Part shown: one piece after another, positions 24,917 to 37,110 of the stretch | How the letters are laid out: each line of letters starts with the position of its first letter | Numbering within the stretch: the stretch's first letter is position 1 | From: Malaya genurostris | Taxonomy: Eukaryota > Arthropoda > Insecta > Diptera > Culicidae | Direction of reading: 5' to 3' | Assembly: GCF_030247185.1 (NCBI RefSeq) | Contig: NC_080570.1 | Span: forward strand, 117,952,689-118,016,688 | Length of the DNA: 64,000 nucleotides | Program-made: the position numbers and the translations under genes | Notes under the pieces: generated by a model | Databases searched by the model: none | What the model was told of the DNA's origin: nothing | The model's input: only the letters and a program-made list of their open reading frames with translations

Positions 24917-26183
24917 TGCACGGAAAGACCGAAATCAGCATTTTGGCGAAAAAATTAGTTGATTTTCTGATTTTAGTTAGTTATTTTTTGAGACAACTAA
25001 AAAAATCTTACTTTTGCTAATTTAGATTTTTTATTTCTGATTCCCTTAATAATAATAAAATATTTATTGAAATGGCTATTTTTTTAGTTGAATTCACCAA
25101 TTCAACGTGCTGTCATTTCTTAGCTAAGGCACACTTCATTTCCATTCAACTAATTTTTTAGTTGAATTAGAGAATCAAAACGTTGTTTTCAACCAACATA
25201 AATGGTTGAATTGGCTTCGGCAATTTGCAGCTATGTGGCGCACTGTCACCGAAAAAAACGTTAACACCGTAATGACTACTAGCCACTAGATGGCACACTA
25301 CTACCGAAAAATATTTCAGTCGCGGTAGTCTTTTCTATATTGGCAGGTATAAATACGATGTTGTATTGGAGAAAAAGACATAAGCGAAACATAAACTTCT
25401 TTTTGAAAATTTTTCTTCTAAATCGCTGCTTTCTTCATTCGTCTTCGCGAAATCGACTCTCTCACTGAAAACTTTGAGCACTCGGAAAACAAAAACCGAA
25501 TACAAGTAATACACCAGACGGCGTCGCCCGGAAGGTTGGAAGATAGAAAAAACATCATTTGACATATACAATTAGAGTGCAACATTCGAAACTCACTTCA
25601 CTGTTCCGCGTAAAAACATTATTTCGCACAATCGCTTCAAATGCGCACAAATTCTGAATAAATACACTTTCCACTAAGAGTTTACGTCATTTTTACAAAT
25701 CGAATCAGAAATTTATATAGGCTACCTGCGCAGCTCCGGAAGCGCCACCAAGTGGCGCATAGCGTCTCCAGCGCGGTGCGCTGCATCGAGTTTATGAAAT
25801 GTCCAACAAAGTGTGATAGCTTTCAAAGTTTACAATGGTCTCTATTTTCTTCATTTACATACACGCAACTGGAATTTTAAACGCTTCTGTTCGTTATATC
25901 TGCAAAAAACAGATTTTTTCAATGAGATTTCACAATATTTTTGTAAATATAAAAAATTAAAAATAGGATTCGCTCGAATTTTGGGAAAATTACCCGATGC
26001 CCGGAGGGCCAACCGGTTCAGCTCGACGAACTGAGCAAATGATCGTGTGTGGTTAGTTATGCGTTGTTCACAAAGAGGTCAAGATCTCAGAGATGGCGAG
26101 ACTAGTCGCAAATGAAAGGTCTTCTCGTCAGCCAATACGCAACAGATTGATTTTGCGATTTGATGTTTATTTTTTAAGTTATA

Positions 26184-27097
26184 CGAGGTCTGTTCAAAAA
26201 GTTCCCGGAATTTTTTAATTGCGCGCGTCTGGAGAGTCCGGTGGTCAAATTTTTTTTATTGTGTTGGTACATATGTCCCTAATGTATGGTGAAATTTTCA
26301 GCTGTATTCATTGTTTACATTCTGTCTTGTAGCGGCTGGTGTAGACGTGTTTTTTGAGCTCGGCGATTTTTGTTAGTTTAAACAATGGAAGAATTGAAGA
26401 GTCAAAGAATTTGTATTAAATTTTGCGTAAAAAATGAAATAAAGTGTAACCAAGTGTGCGAAATGTTACAGAGAGCCTACGGTGAGTCTGCTATGAAAAA
26501 AACAAGTGTTTACGAGTGGTATAAGCATTTCCAAGATGGCCGCGAAGACGTTGAAGACGACGAACGCTCCGGTCGACACAGCACGTCAATAATCGATGAA
26601 AATGTGGGAAAAGTGGAAAAATTGATTATAGATGATCGCCGAATCACTATAAGAGAAGTTGCTGATGAAGTTGACATATCAGTTGGCTCATGCCCTCATA
26701 TTTTATCAAATATTTTGGGCATCAAACGAGTGGCAGCAAAATTCGTTCCAAAACTGCTGAATTTTGATCAAAAAAACAAACGCATTACCGTCGCCCCAAC
26801 CTCCTTATTCACCAGATATCGCTCCGTGTGATTTTTTCCTGTTCCTAAAGTTGAAGAGACCCATGAAAGGAGAGCGTTTTTTATCGATTGAAGAGATAAA
26901 TCGCAGAATCGCTGAGAGTGCTACAGAGCATTACAAAAAGTGACTATCAGGGGCGTTTCGAAGACTGGAAAAAACGCTGGCATAAGTGTATTATATCTAG
27001 GGGGGATTACTTTGAAGGGGACCATATAGATGTAGACGAGTAAATAAATATTTTTTTAGAAAAATGAGAATTCCGGGTACTTTTTTAACAGACCTCG
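26184..27097 (+). mobile_element. mariner-like element, internally deleted
   Basis: TA at 26182-26183 and 27098-27099. Inverted ends share CGAGGTCTGTT-AAAAAGT-CCCGGAAT (two mismatches). At 914 bp it is about 400 bp short of a full element. Confidence 0.92.
26385..27043 (+). pseudogene. mariner-family transposase, deletion derivative
   Basis: MEELKSQRICIKFCVKNEIK starts a normal N-terminal HTH region (SVYEWYKHFQDGRE, DDERSGRHSTS, second HTH EVADEVDISVGSC, linker AAKFVPKLLNFDQK). It then jumps from NKR straight to a frame-shifted remnant of the C-terminal block; SPDIAPCDFFLFLKLK-type sequence is readable near 26800-26860. The parts with the first two catalytic Asp are deleted. Non-functional. 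Confidence 0.88.
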
Positions 27098-27499
27098 TAC
27101 ATCAGTGCTCAGTTTTTTTTTGTGATTGCAATAATTGGATTGCATAGTTTTTCTAAACCAAAAATCAATTCACTTTTAACAGAGTGCTCAGTGGTCCCAA
27201 CCACATCAAAATACGTTTTCTGTTTGAGTTTCAGAGGTTGATTTTGGGACTTCATTGCATTCAGAAAAACTTCTGTTTGGAACTGCCTTCTTCTTTGAAT
27301 ACAATCAAAGTTGTCATTATAAGTTTTAATTTGCATACATTGGTAGTGAATTCAAGCCTTTTGAAGAATTATAGAACAGGTTACTACAAGAAAATATGTC
27401 GAACACATGGGCCCTTTAAAATGCATCGGTGTCGATATAAGGAGCATAATTGATATAAGGCTCCCAAAGTGTAGTTTTTCCATCATAACTTTCTTAAAC

Positions 27500-29304
27500 A
27501 AACAGACGAAAAAGGGAATTGAGGGAACCACGTCGTGGATTCACAATTTTCACGCGACTCACTGTGATCAGGCCTTAAATAAATATGAAAATACACTTTT
27601 AGAAATGAGTGTCTTAAGATTCGTTACTAAACGTAGCACTCTAATATGCGTTAGTTTTTCCTCAGTTGTTCCCAAAACCTCTTGGGAGGTGTAAACATGT
27701 TCCTTCATTATTTCTATCTGAAACAAATGATAACGAACGAGTCTAAAATAAAACAATTACTGGTAGATAAAAACTGACTTGTCGTTTACGCCACTTATAT
27801 CATCATTTCTCTGGGACTGGTAAGGATAGCCATTTGATCTTCAAACTTCACCAATAACTCAATAGTAGCTTTCAAACGAATCTAAGATTGTTTTAATTGG
27901 TTCAGCCTTCAACACACACAAACACACATACACACTGAGAAACGTTTTCCTATCTCGTCGAGCTTGTCGTCTGATCGAGCTCGATCAAAAGTCGTTTTTT
28001 TTCCTGTAATTCTATTAAACTCTATAAAAGAAGGCAGAAACATTGATGCAAGAGTATTCAAATGTATGTAGTGAGATTTGGTGTGGTTAATCGTTTTTGT
28101 TCGCGAGTTTCCTTAAGGGTGAAGGGTCAAAACGATGAAAAAAATCGTCATTTTTGCGATTGTTTTCCAGAATTTTCGTTCAAATTTTTTGTATGATAAA
28201 AAACATCATTCGAACAACGTTTAGTAATTTTAAATAAGTCGGTGAAGAGGTATTTTTAAAGACGCTTCTTACAAATCATGATTTGCGGTGTCCACTGTAT
28301 CTCAGCGCAGACTAATCAGAAGTGAACAAATGAACGCAGTATAGTTAGAGAAGAAGTTTTTCTAGACCACAATGTTTCTGTTTGATTTTTTTTTTTAAAT
28401 TTTTGGTGGTTGTTCAAAGCGAAAACTACGACTTTTCACAAAAAAAAAAATCCGCCATTTTGTAGCTGTAAAACCTCTCCGAAGTAACAAACAACGAAAA
28501 GGAAATCGTTGGGGTCTATTTTTTATATGTAGAAAGTGTGAAAACAATTGGTGCAGTAGTTTTTGAATGACGATGGACACGGACTTTCAAAACGTGCTTT
28601 CGAGAAAAAGGCGTTTAATTTTTTTTGTCTGTAAAATCAACGGAAACAATATATTACTTCAGGGAGCCCGTAAGACCTAACACTTTGAAAAAATCATATT
28701 TTTTCTTTCATGATTTATTATAATGAAACATTTTCAGAATGTTTTGTCAAGTTTTAAAGTCAATCGAAGTAGAAATCTATTGTCTGTGCGTCGAGCTCTT
28801 GCTTCTTTGCAGAATGAGAGCCATAGATAAAGGTCCATAACTTCTAGAGTTTCGTTCCAATAGACTTGAAAATTTCACAGAATATTCTTAAAATGGAATA
28901 TAAAAAAATATAAAGGAAATAATGAATGATTTTTCAAAAGTGTTAGACCTTACCCTCGATTAAGGGAATCGACACGAAGTAAAGATACCAAAAAACGGGA
29001 TAATACAAATTTTCGCGTTTTAGCGAGCTATTGGTGCGCAAAACAGTTCCCTGGAGAAACTCATTGTAATTTCGCTCTTCCTTATTTTATTCCTTTCCTC
29101 AACGATTTACTAAGGAATTTTACGGTTTGAAAGAGATTTTCAATAACCGTGCTCATACTTCATCTGATTATGCAAATATTATTAATGAAAATAGTCGAGT
29201 TTAGCTTGTAAAACCATGGTTAAGGATATTACAGAGTACCACGCTGACGACGCCCGCCCTCACAAGGTGTCGCTTTAATCGCTATTTCGAGATATGCAGT
29301 TAGC
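27500..29304. other. Non-coding interior of element Y
   Basis: 27515-27575 resembles the right end of the TTAA element at 10.5 kb (GGGAATTGAGGGAACCACG and CAGGCCTTAA). 28114-28970 may be another inverted-end element (GGGTGAAGGGTC / GGGTAAGGTC), but no duplication is visible. No gene. Confidence 0.35.
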
Positions 29305-29753
29305 CTATATGGATATATCGTAACACATGCGAAAAACCTCAAAACAATTTGCAAGCAGTTTCAACAAGACTGTCCTGTTTAGCATTTTAATGGATTGTTT
29401 GACTTTGACACTTCTCATGGGTTTTTGGCTTGTTAATTAAACCAATTTCATTTTTGTGTTCTTTGTGCTGTCCTTCAGTACTGGTGGTGATAGAAAATAG
29501 AAACAAATTTTCTGATTTTAATAACAAATCAGTTGTCAATGAGAATTTCGTGTTGGATTGAAATATTGCTGGTTTTTGTCCAGGATATTCGCCAACTAAA
29601 CACATTCTCTAAAAATAAGAGTTTTTTTTCAGCAAAGTATATTCTCAATTTTAACTAATTTTATAGTTATTTTGGAAATTTTGTTGTTAAAATCAACTAA
29701 TTCAAAAACAGTAATGCGAATTAGGCACAGAGCTAATTTCGGTCGTCCGTGTG

Positions 29754-30660
29754 ATTATCGTGCCATCATTCATTGTAAGAATTATAGTGCGTTCTTTAAG
29801 ATAGTAATAAATCCAATTTATTAAAGCTGGTGGTACATTTGTTTCTTCGAGTATCCTCATTAACGTGTCAATGTTTACATCATCGAAGGCTTTGGATAGG
29901 TCCAGAAATGTGGCTAATATGACTTTTCCTTCTCTTTTTGATTGGTGAATGTGGGAGATAAGTGTATTAATGCAATTAATAGCGGATGTATTTTTTTCTA
30001 AAACCGTAGGAATATTTTGGTAATTAGTTTTAGGAAAACTGCTAGCATCGATATCGGACGGTATGAGCTTGAGTAATTTGGATTTTTTGTTGGTTTTAGT
30101 ATCGGTACTAATCTGAGGGCTCTCCATTCATCGGGAATCTCTCCATTATTTGCAACTAACTCGAGAATTTCTAAAATTTTTATTATCATTTTGAATTTTA
30201 TATTTTTGAGAATATAGAAGGATATATTATCTTGACCTGGTATAGAAGTATCTTTTTTTTAATTTTATGAGTTTCATTATATGATTATGGTCGAAGTCAA
30301 TGATTTCAGTTGTTCGTTTAGGGGTATAGTTTATTTTTTCGAGCGTGTTTGGAAAATTATTATTGATGAACTCGAGAGCTATTTTACTATCATTTAATAA
30401 GTGTAAATTATTTTTTGAAGGAAGCCCACCGCCTAGTTTTCTAACAGTATTCCATAGTTGATGTTGGAACATCTCTGGGCATATAGAATTCACAAGTTTA
30501 TTCCAACTATTCTTGGATTCTTTACGGATCATTTGTTTTAATTTTGCTTTAGACTTTTTGAACTGTATGTATTTCTCATAAGTCTGAAATATTGTGTAAG
30601 ATGTTTTTTTTTTGTTTCCATTGTTGATTTATTTCTTGGTTCCACCATGGTTTTTGAATG
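29754..30660 (-). pseudogene. LINE ORF2 linker and N-terminal reverse transcriptase
   Basis: The upstream end reads KPWWNQEINQQW, the usual EN-RT linker motif. It is followed by WNKLVNSICPE...KLGGG, GEIPDEWRALRLVPILKP, YRPISMLAV and FLDLSKAFDDVN (motif A with catalytic Asp). At least two frame changes occur (about 30060 and 30225). It ends NDGTII exactly at the junction with the 4.8-kb element. Confidence 0.88.
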
Positions 30661-31159
30661 TGTTGTCGTGAATACGACTTACTTTACTATGGGGCGCCTT
30701 TTCAAAATTTACCCTCTGGGAGAGTGATAAGTTTTTGATCGTGAATATCTCTTGTTATACTTAACTCAACAACATAATTTTTCCTTCATGCTATCAGAAA
30801 TAAAATCAGGAATTTGTGATTAAATTTTCAACAGTGTAAAATAACTACAAATAACTCAAAATCTATGTTTTCTCAAACTTTGGGAAACAACGAGGAAAAC
30901 TCATCACGTTTGCTGGTCTTTTTCGCACCAGGACGACGGTTTTGAGGTAGTCAGGCACATATCAGTTCCGATGTTCTACTGGCCGAGTGTAATAGGTAAA
31001 TCTTAACCGAGAATTGTTCATTTTTCCTAGTACGTTAGACGGAACCGGATATCGTGCTGAGGTTTTTCCACCAACATCAGTAATAATGAGGTGGTAAAAA
31101 CCTGAAATGCTCAAGTGGAATCAATGTAGCTTTTCTTCGCATTCGGGCGCCGTGGCTAG

Positions 31160-31625
31160 CAGTAAACCAGTAGTAGCAGAGACCTTAATTTTTAGTTAAA
31201 TTCATGAACTAATATCAGAAACTAGATTCTGGTCCACCTGAATTCTGAAGTTAATTTAAGTTCATACTTCTATTTAAAAATTTAGGTCCAGATTACAGGC
31301 TCAGAATTTAAAACTATGACTCTAGAACTGAATCCTATATCTGGATTTTGAAAATGGTTTCAAATTTAGTTCCTTATTCAGGGACTCGAATCCAGAGATA
31401 TGATTTAGGATTTTTCAGAATTCATGAACAAAATTTTGGATATGAATTTTAGATCTGGATTCTGAAACTATATATTAGGTCTGAACACCAAACCTTGATT
31501 TAAAAACTGAATTGAAAATTTCTGAATATAACTTCAGTTCCTTACCTCTAGAATTAAATTTACGACCTGAGTTTTTGATTCTAAAAATTTGCAGCTGAAT
31601 TCGGAGCGTGCCCCAGATTTATATA
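31160..31625. repeat. Degenerate GAATTC/CTGAA-rich tandem region
   Basis: Short variants of TTAGGTCCAGATT, GAACTGAAT and TCTGGATTCTGAAA recur irregularly over ~450 bp, as in an eroded minisatellite. No coding potential. Confidence 0.5.
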
Positions 31626-31636
31626 TTAGTTCTTTA

Positions 31637-32814
31637 CACGGAACGACCGAAATTAGCTCTGCGACTAATTCGTATTACTGTTTTTGAATTAGTTGATTTT
31701 AACAACAAAATTTCCAAAATAACTATAAAATTAGTTAAAACTTAGAATTTACTGTGCTGAAAAAAACTCTTATTTTTAGAGAATGTGTTTAGTTGGCGAA
31801 TATTCTGGACACAAACCAGCAATATTTCAATCCAACACGAAATTCTCATTGACAACTAATTTCGTTATTAAAATCAGAAACTTTGATTCTATTTATCTAT
31901 CACCGTCATTACTGAAGGACAGCAGTGTCAAAGCAAAACAATCAATTAAAAAGCTAAAAGGGACAGTCTTGTTGAAACTGCTCGCAAATTGTTTAGATGT
32001 TTTTCACATGTGTTACGATTATATAAATTATATTATATAAATTTCTAAACCGATATGTAAAAATGACGTAAACTGTTAGTGGAAAGTATATTTATTCAGA
32101 ATTTGTGCGCAGTTGAAGCGATTGTGGGTAATAATGTTTTTACGCGAAACAGTGAAGTGAGTTTCGAATGTTGCACTCTAATTGTACACGTCAAATGATG
32201 TTTTTTGTATCTTCTCATTCCGGGCTACGCCGTCCGGTGTACTACTTGTATTCGGTTTTTGTTTTCCGAGTGCTCAAAGTTTTCAGTGAGTCGATTTCGC
32301 GAAGTCGAATGAAGAAAACAGCGATTTAGAAGTAAAATTTTTCAAAAAGAAGTTTATGTTTCGCTTATGTCTTTTTCTCCAATACAACATCGTATTTATA
32401 CCTGCAAATATAGAAAAGATAACCGCGACTGAAATTTTTTTCGGTAGTAGTGTGCCATCTAGTGGCTAGTAGTCATTATGGTGTTAACGAGCGCCATATA
32501 GCTGCTAATTGCAGAAACCAATTCAACCATTTATGTTGGTTGAAAACAACGTTTTATTTCTCTAATTCAACTAAAAAATTAGTTGAATGGATATGAAGCG
32601 TGCCTTAGCTAAGAAATGACAGCACGTTTAATTGGTGAATTCAACTAAACAAAATAGCCATTTCAACAAATATTTTATTATTATTAAGAGAATTAGAATT
32701 AAAAAATCTAAATTAGCAAAAGTAAGATTTTTTTAGTTGTCTAAAAAAATAACTAACTAAAATCAGAAAATCAACTAATTTTTTCGCCAAAATGCTAATT
32801 TCGGTCTTTCCGTG
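31637..32814. mobile_element. TIR element X, copy 2 (1.18 kb)
   Basis: TA at 31635-31636 and 32815-32816. Ends CACGGAACGACCGAAATTAG and complement CACGGAAAGACCGAAATTAG. It is the reverse of the outer parts of X copy 1, without element Y. Its ORFs are short and shared by chance. Both X copies lie inside the same LINE block. Confidence 0.9.
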
Positions 32815-33131
32815 TAATTTTAACAGTTATAACCATTTAACAAATTACGCAAAGCGGTTTTTTAGAACCATTAAAATATTTCCAAAGGATTTTGAAAAGT
32901 TAATTTCTACTAGTATCTAAATCTACAAAACTGTATTTGTTCCGTGATATTTAATTGTATGGTGGAATATGTTTGCTGTCAATTAGTCGTACTGTAGTAT
33001 AGATGCATCGTTAAAATTCTGGAAGCGAAGCAATGAAAGTTTAAAAATATACACAATCTAATACGAATGATGATCTAAAACCAGAAGTGAGAAAGAAACA
33101 TGTCAGTTTTATTCGTATTCACGTCCCCCAG

Positions 33132-34016
33132 TTATGTTTGTGACATTACCCGCCTGCCTTTTTTTAAGTTGTTTTTGATATATTTCGCTTGGTTGATTTT
33201 GTCTTCAATAAAATAGGTTAAATCGTTTTGATTATTTATTGTTCGTGTTGATATTTTATTTATTCCTTCTATTGTTTTTTCTTTGTTGATAAATTCTATT
33301 TTACTCAAATATGTTTGTATTGTGTTTCCTATTTCAAATTTTATTATAGTGTGGTTACTAAAAATTTCTTCGTCTATGGATCTCCAATCTATTTTTGTGG
33401 ATATATTAGATGATGCTAATGTTAGGTCCATGGCTGATGGTAATGTATCGGGTGGTTTGATTAAAGTTGGGGAACCGTCGTTTAGAATAACTAAATCTGT
33501 TTTCTCAAGTAAGTTTGCTAATAACTCTCCTCTAGGGCAGTTAGGGTGTTTTGTATTCCATATGCGGTTATGCGCATTAAAATCTCCTGCAATAATTGTT
33601 TGTAAGTTTGTTTTGTCTATTTCATCTAGTAGTTTTATGAGAGGTTCTTTAATATCTTGATTTCTAATAGGTAGAGGTGGTATGTATATAGATATTATTA
33701 GAAGTTCTGGTTGGGTGTTTAGGGTTTTTATTGCTATTGTTTCTAACGGACTAGTTAATGTTAGTTTGAATTCTTGAAATCTTATTTCGTTTCTTACTAG
33801 AATACCGACTCCGCCGTAACCTGTTGATCTAGTTGACTTTATGAGTTTATATTCAGGGAATTTGAAGTTTTCATTTGGTTTTAACCATATTTCTTGTAGG
33901 ATTGCTATGTCTATATTATTTGTTTGGAGGAAGTTATTTAATGTTTTTCGTGTATCAGGTGGTCTAATGCTAGTTATATTGTGTTGAATGAAATTTAGGT
34001 TCCTGACCTTGTCCAT
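33132..34016 (-). pseudogene. LINE ORF2 endonuclease domain
   Basis: 294 codons from ATG 34016. APE-type motifs are present: IQHNITSIRP, ILQEIWLKP (catalytic Glu), YGGVGILVRN, IAGDFNAHNRIW (Asp/Asn), SAMDLTLAS and a final SNHTIIKF. The last motif is normally SDH, so the catalytic Asp is replaced by Asn. The domain nicks target DNA in intact relatives. The frame ends where the ~2.5-kb insertion begins. Confidence 0.9.
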
Positions 34017-34293
34017 GGAATTACTGGGTTTGGTTTATTTTTGCTAATTTTTTGTATTTCAACTTCCTGTTCGATTATTGTTTTGATTTGATCGCTAATG
34101 TTAATCAGTAGGATATCAGAGTCAATTGAATCCTTTCTGTTGTTCTGAATGTTTGATTATAGTATTCTGAATGACTTTCATTTTGGTAAAAATGGATTCA
34201 TGGTTTATTTGTTTTAGAATTTCTTGTTTTACGTTTTCGATGAATTCTTTGTTTTCTTTAGGTGTGGAAGGGGTGGATATTGTTTCAATGAGT

Positions 34294-34628
34294 CTAGTCT
34301 ATGTCTGAATTAATTTTTGGACAGCGTAAGGCGGCTTCTTGGAAGGTTAGTTTTTCTGTTGACATTAAATATCGTATCTTGTCTTGCCTGATTCTTTCTG
34401 GACAATTTTTGTCTGTTACTTTATGATCTCCGTTGCATTGGATACATTTTAGGGGAGCATTACAATTTATGCCATCGTGTTCTAAAGAGCATGTAAAACA
34501 ACGTTGTGTGCTGCTTTTACACACTTTTATTTTGTGTCCGTATCTACCACATTTATTACACAGTTTGATAGCAAATATATAAAAGTCGACCTTAGCGTGT
34601 ACTCCATAAATTGAAATGCGTTCCGGGA
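34294..34628 (-). pseudogene. LINE ORF1 C-terminal part with zinc knuckles
   Basis: SELPERISIYGVHAKVDFY is followed by CNKCGRYGHKIKVC (CCHC), CFTCSLEHDGINC and CIQCNGDHKVTDKNC, three Cys/His knuckles as in I-clade gag. It ends at a stop at 34294, about 280 bases before ORF2. Nucleic-acid binding and particle formation are the family role. Confidence 0.88.
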
Positions 34629-34635
34629 GTTCAGA

Positions 34636-35250
34636 CACAGACTAACAGACATGACAGTTTGAGTAAATTCTTATAAAAATAATTTTTCGTGATGCACTAA
34701 TTCCACCTATATTGTACTGCGCGAACTATTTACTATCTGTACACCCCTTGTGTTATGTACAAGTTTTTTACTAGTTGGTTTCCCCTCGTTTGTCAACACC
34801 GATCAGCTGCTTGCAGGGATGCCTGATTTCATCAAAATATTTGAAAATGAATCGTCACAATAATTTATTGGATTACGTTGATAATATATTTAACTTTTTC
34901 GCGTTGATAATATATTTAACAAAACGGGTTCGATTTTGTATTGCGTTGGAGGATGAGAAGTAGGCACAATTATGTATATAGTTATGGCAATATGTATTAA
35001 ATCTGTATCCTGCATGAAATTCGCATGGACGTATACAAAACAATACATTACAGGTAATTCTGTATAATTGGCAACTCTGTTGGTAAATGAAAAAAATAAA
35101 CACAGTCTAGATGACAGACAGGATGTTTTTTATAGGGTAACGTGGCGCCATCATGACATATGTGAGTACTGTCCCAAATAAAGGAATATTCGAAATGACC
35201 GTTAAAATAATTGAAGAATCTAATTTGATTGTCCTGTCTGTTAGTCTGTG
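34636..35250. mobile_element. 615-bp MITE with 7-bp duplication GTTCAGA
   Basis: GTTCAGA at 34629-34635 and 35251-35257. Inverted ends CACAGACTAACAGACATGAC and complement CACAGACTAACAGACAGGAC. It sits inside LINE ORF1. Same family type as 47706-48151. No ORF of its own. Confidence 0.92.
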
Positions 35251-35257
35251 GTTCAGA

Positions 35258-35585
35258 GCCCTAAATTGTTTTTCTCCATCCTATGGATACGCTCAATTTT
35301 AGTTATTGTTTTATTATCTGCTTTAATGTTTTTTAGTATTTCTTCATCTGTCAATGTGGGTGAAATGTTTCTTACTACTCCTATTGTTTGTTTGAACATG
35401 TTAGGGATATATACTTTATATCTAAATTCGTCTGTGAGAAGTTTGGAGTTAATCAGCCCCTCTGCTTCTCTGGGCCGGGTAAAAGAGATTCTGATTCGAC
35501 CTTGGCCCGCTGTTTTGAGTTCTTTGTACTGTTTGACACCAATATTATGGAGAATTTTAGCTATTTCCATGGGGTGTATTGTTTT
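35258..35585 (-). pseudogene. LINE ORF1 (gag-like), middle part
   Basis: Reads MEIAKILHNIGVKQYKEL...GRIRISFTRPREAEGL...YIPNMFKQTIGVVRNISP...DEEIL, resembling the RNA-binding (RRM-like) region of LINE gag proteins that precedes CCHC knuckles. It is cut on its 5' side by element W and on its 3' side by the MITE at 34636-35250. The frame needs a one-base shift to join the next part. Confidence 0.75.
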
Positions 35586-35701
35586 GCCTTTCTCTATAGA
35601 AAGGTATTAGAATTGCTGGAAAAACCGACTTTCGAACGGAGCCTCGGAGACCCATAGTGTTATATACCATTCGACTCAGCTCGACGAGATCGGAAAATGT
35701 C

Positions 35702-35813
<112 letters not shown>

Positions 35814-35814
35814 C

Positions 35815-36335
35815 ACTTTTCGAAAATATTTGAACGCGCTCAATTTTCTCAGAGATGGCTGAACCGATTTGAACAAACTTGGGCTCGTTTGAAAGCTACT
35901 ATCGGGGCATTGATAAAGTTCGAAGATAAAATGGCTGTGACTTTTGGTTCCGGAGATATGATTGTATAAGTGACGTAACCGACAAAAAGCGTTGTATTTG
36001 AACGCGCTCAATTTTCTCAGAGATGGCTGATCCGATTTGAACAAACTTGGACTCGTTTGAAAGCTACTGGCGGGCCATTGATTAAGTTCGAAGATCAAAT
36101 GGCTGTGACTTTTGGTTCCGGAGATATGATTGTATAAGTGACGTAACCGACAAAAAGCGTTGTATTTGAACGCGCTCAATTTTCTCAGAGATGGCTGATC
36201 CGATTTTAACAAACTTGGGCTCGTTTGAAAGCTACTGTCGGGCCGTTGATCAAGTTCGAAGATCAAATGGTTGTGACTTTTGGTTCCAGATATATGATGG
36301 TATAAGTGACGTAACCGACAAAACACGTTGATTTT
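35815..36335. repeat. Three tandem ~165-bp units
   Basis: Each unit has GAACGCGCTCAATTTTCTCA, GAAAGCTACT-TCGGG and GTGACTTTTGGTTCC and ends GTGACGTAACCGACAAA. A diverged reverse unit is seen at 27780-27920. Confidence 0.9.
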
Positions 36336-36507
36336 TACCGCTCTTGTATATATAAGGGTGCCAAAATTTTGGGATCAACTCTATTTTCGTAAAGTTCTAG
36401 TGCTCAAAAGTTTAAGCACCTCGAAAAAAGCCTTCATGCAAAATTTGACCTAAATTGGACATGCTTAAGGGGTGCTGCCCGGTGGTAAAGGTTTGACAAT
36501 TTTCGAT

Positions 36508-36830
36508 CTTGAAAAAGCACCATAGGGGGGAGTACATGAAATTTCCAAAATCGAAAATTTTTTTTGTTGCCAAAACTCTTAAAACTGCATAAAACATCGA
36601 AATTTAGTGTCATCTCAAAAAAAAATTTTTTTGAAAAAATCAACTTTCTGGGACTTAGAAAAATTTTCATATTTTTTCTAAGTCCCAAAAAGTCGATTTT
36701 TTCAAAAAAAATTTTTTTTGAGATGACACTAAATCTCGACGTTTCATGCAATTCTAAGCCTTTTGGCATCAAAATTTTTTTTTTCGATTTCGAAAATTTC
36801 ATGTACTCCCCCCTATGGTGATTTTTCAAG
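36508..36830. repeat. ~320-bp near-perfect palindrome
   Basis: Two arms of about 150 bp (36508-36661 and 36678-36830) are inverted copies, including GGGGGGAGTACATGAAATTT, GTGTCATCTCAAAAAAA and TCTAAGTCCC. The loop is at most ~15 bases. Transcribed, it would form one long hairpin. It lies inside a repeat with GTGCCAAAATTTTGGGAT upstream (36358). Confidence 0.93.
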
Positions 36831-37110
36831 ATATATGAAAATTTCACTAAGTGGACTAAGAAGGCTTTTTTTATTTTAGATTAGCATCACTGTTCTCATA
36901 CAAATAGGCATCGCAAATGTCAAGCACTAGTTTGGAAAAATGATGCTGACTGTGTGACATAAACACTGAAGCATGCTTTTGTGAACTACTCGAATCAATT
37001 TGAATCAATTGGCGTCTAAAATTATTTTATAAATGTATGAAACATATTTTCATGAGACTGTTATGAAAGAAGAGAAAGGCATTATCACACCACTAGGTGG
37101 ATTAAGAAGG

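Larger units (their letters stand above)
25720..29305. mobile_element. TIR element Y (3.6 kb) inside X copy 1
   Basis: Starts GGCTACCTGCGCAGCTC and ends with the complement of GGCTAACTGCATATCTC. Flanked by TATA (25716-25719 and 29306-29309). X copy 2 is continuous at this point (TATATAATATAATTTATAT) and so is the empty site. Inside lie a mariner-like derivative, diverged W-family pieces (25965-26110, 27780-27970) and other non-coding sequence. No own transposase recognised. Confidence 0.75.
24919..29751. mobile_element. TIR element X, copy 1 (4.8 kb, carries element Y)
   Basis: Inverted ends CACGGAAAGACCGAAATCAG and complement CACGGACGACCGAAATTAGC. The 2-bp duplication is TG here (24917-24918, 29752-29753). 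The outer 0.8 kb and 0.45 kb match X copy 2 (31637-32814) in reverse; the 3.6 kb in between is a separate insertion. No transposase of its own. Confidence 0.88.
30672..33131. mobile_element. ~2.5-kb insertion Z in the LINE
   Basis: The LINE breaks between the endonuclease end and the KPWWN linker. The inserted DNA starts GTCGTGAATACGACTTAC and ends with the complement of GACGTGAATACGAATAAA (11-bp core CGTGAATACGA). Exact ends and target duplication are uncertain. It contains X copy 2 and a degenerate tandem region. Confidence 0.55.

Noticed and set aside
28114..28970. Possible TIR element GGGTGAAGGGTC/GGGTAAGGTC
   Set aside because: The ends match only loosely and no target duplication is visible.
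33283..33660. Plus-strand ORF opposite the endonuclease
   Set aside because: Antisense shadow of the LINE ORF2.
36434..36847. Mirror ORFs on both strands
   Set aside because: Produced by the palindrome at 36508-36830.
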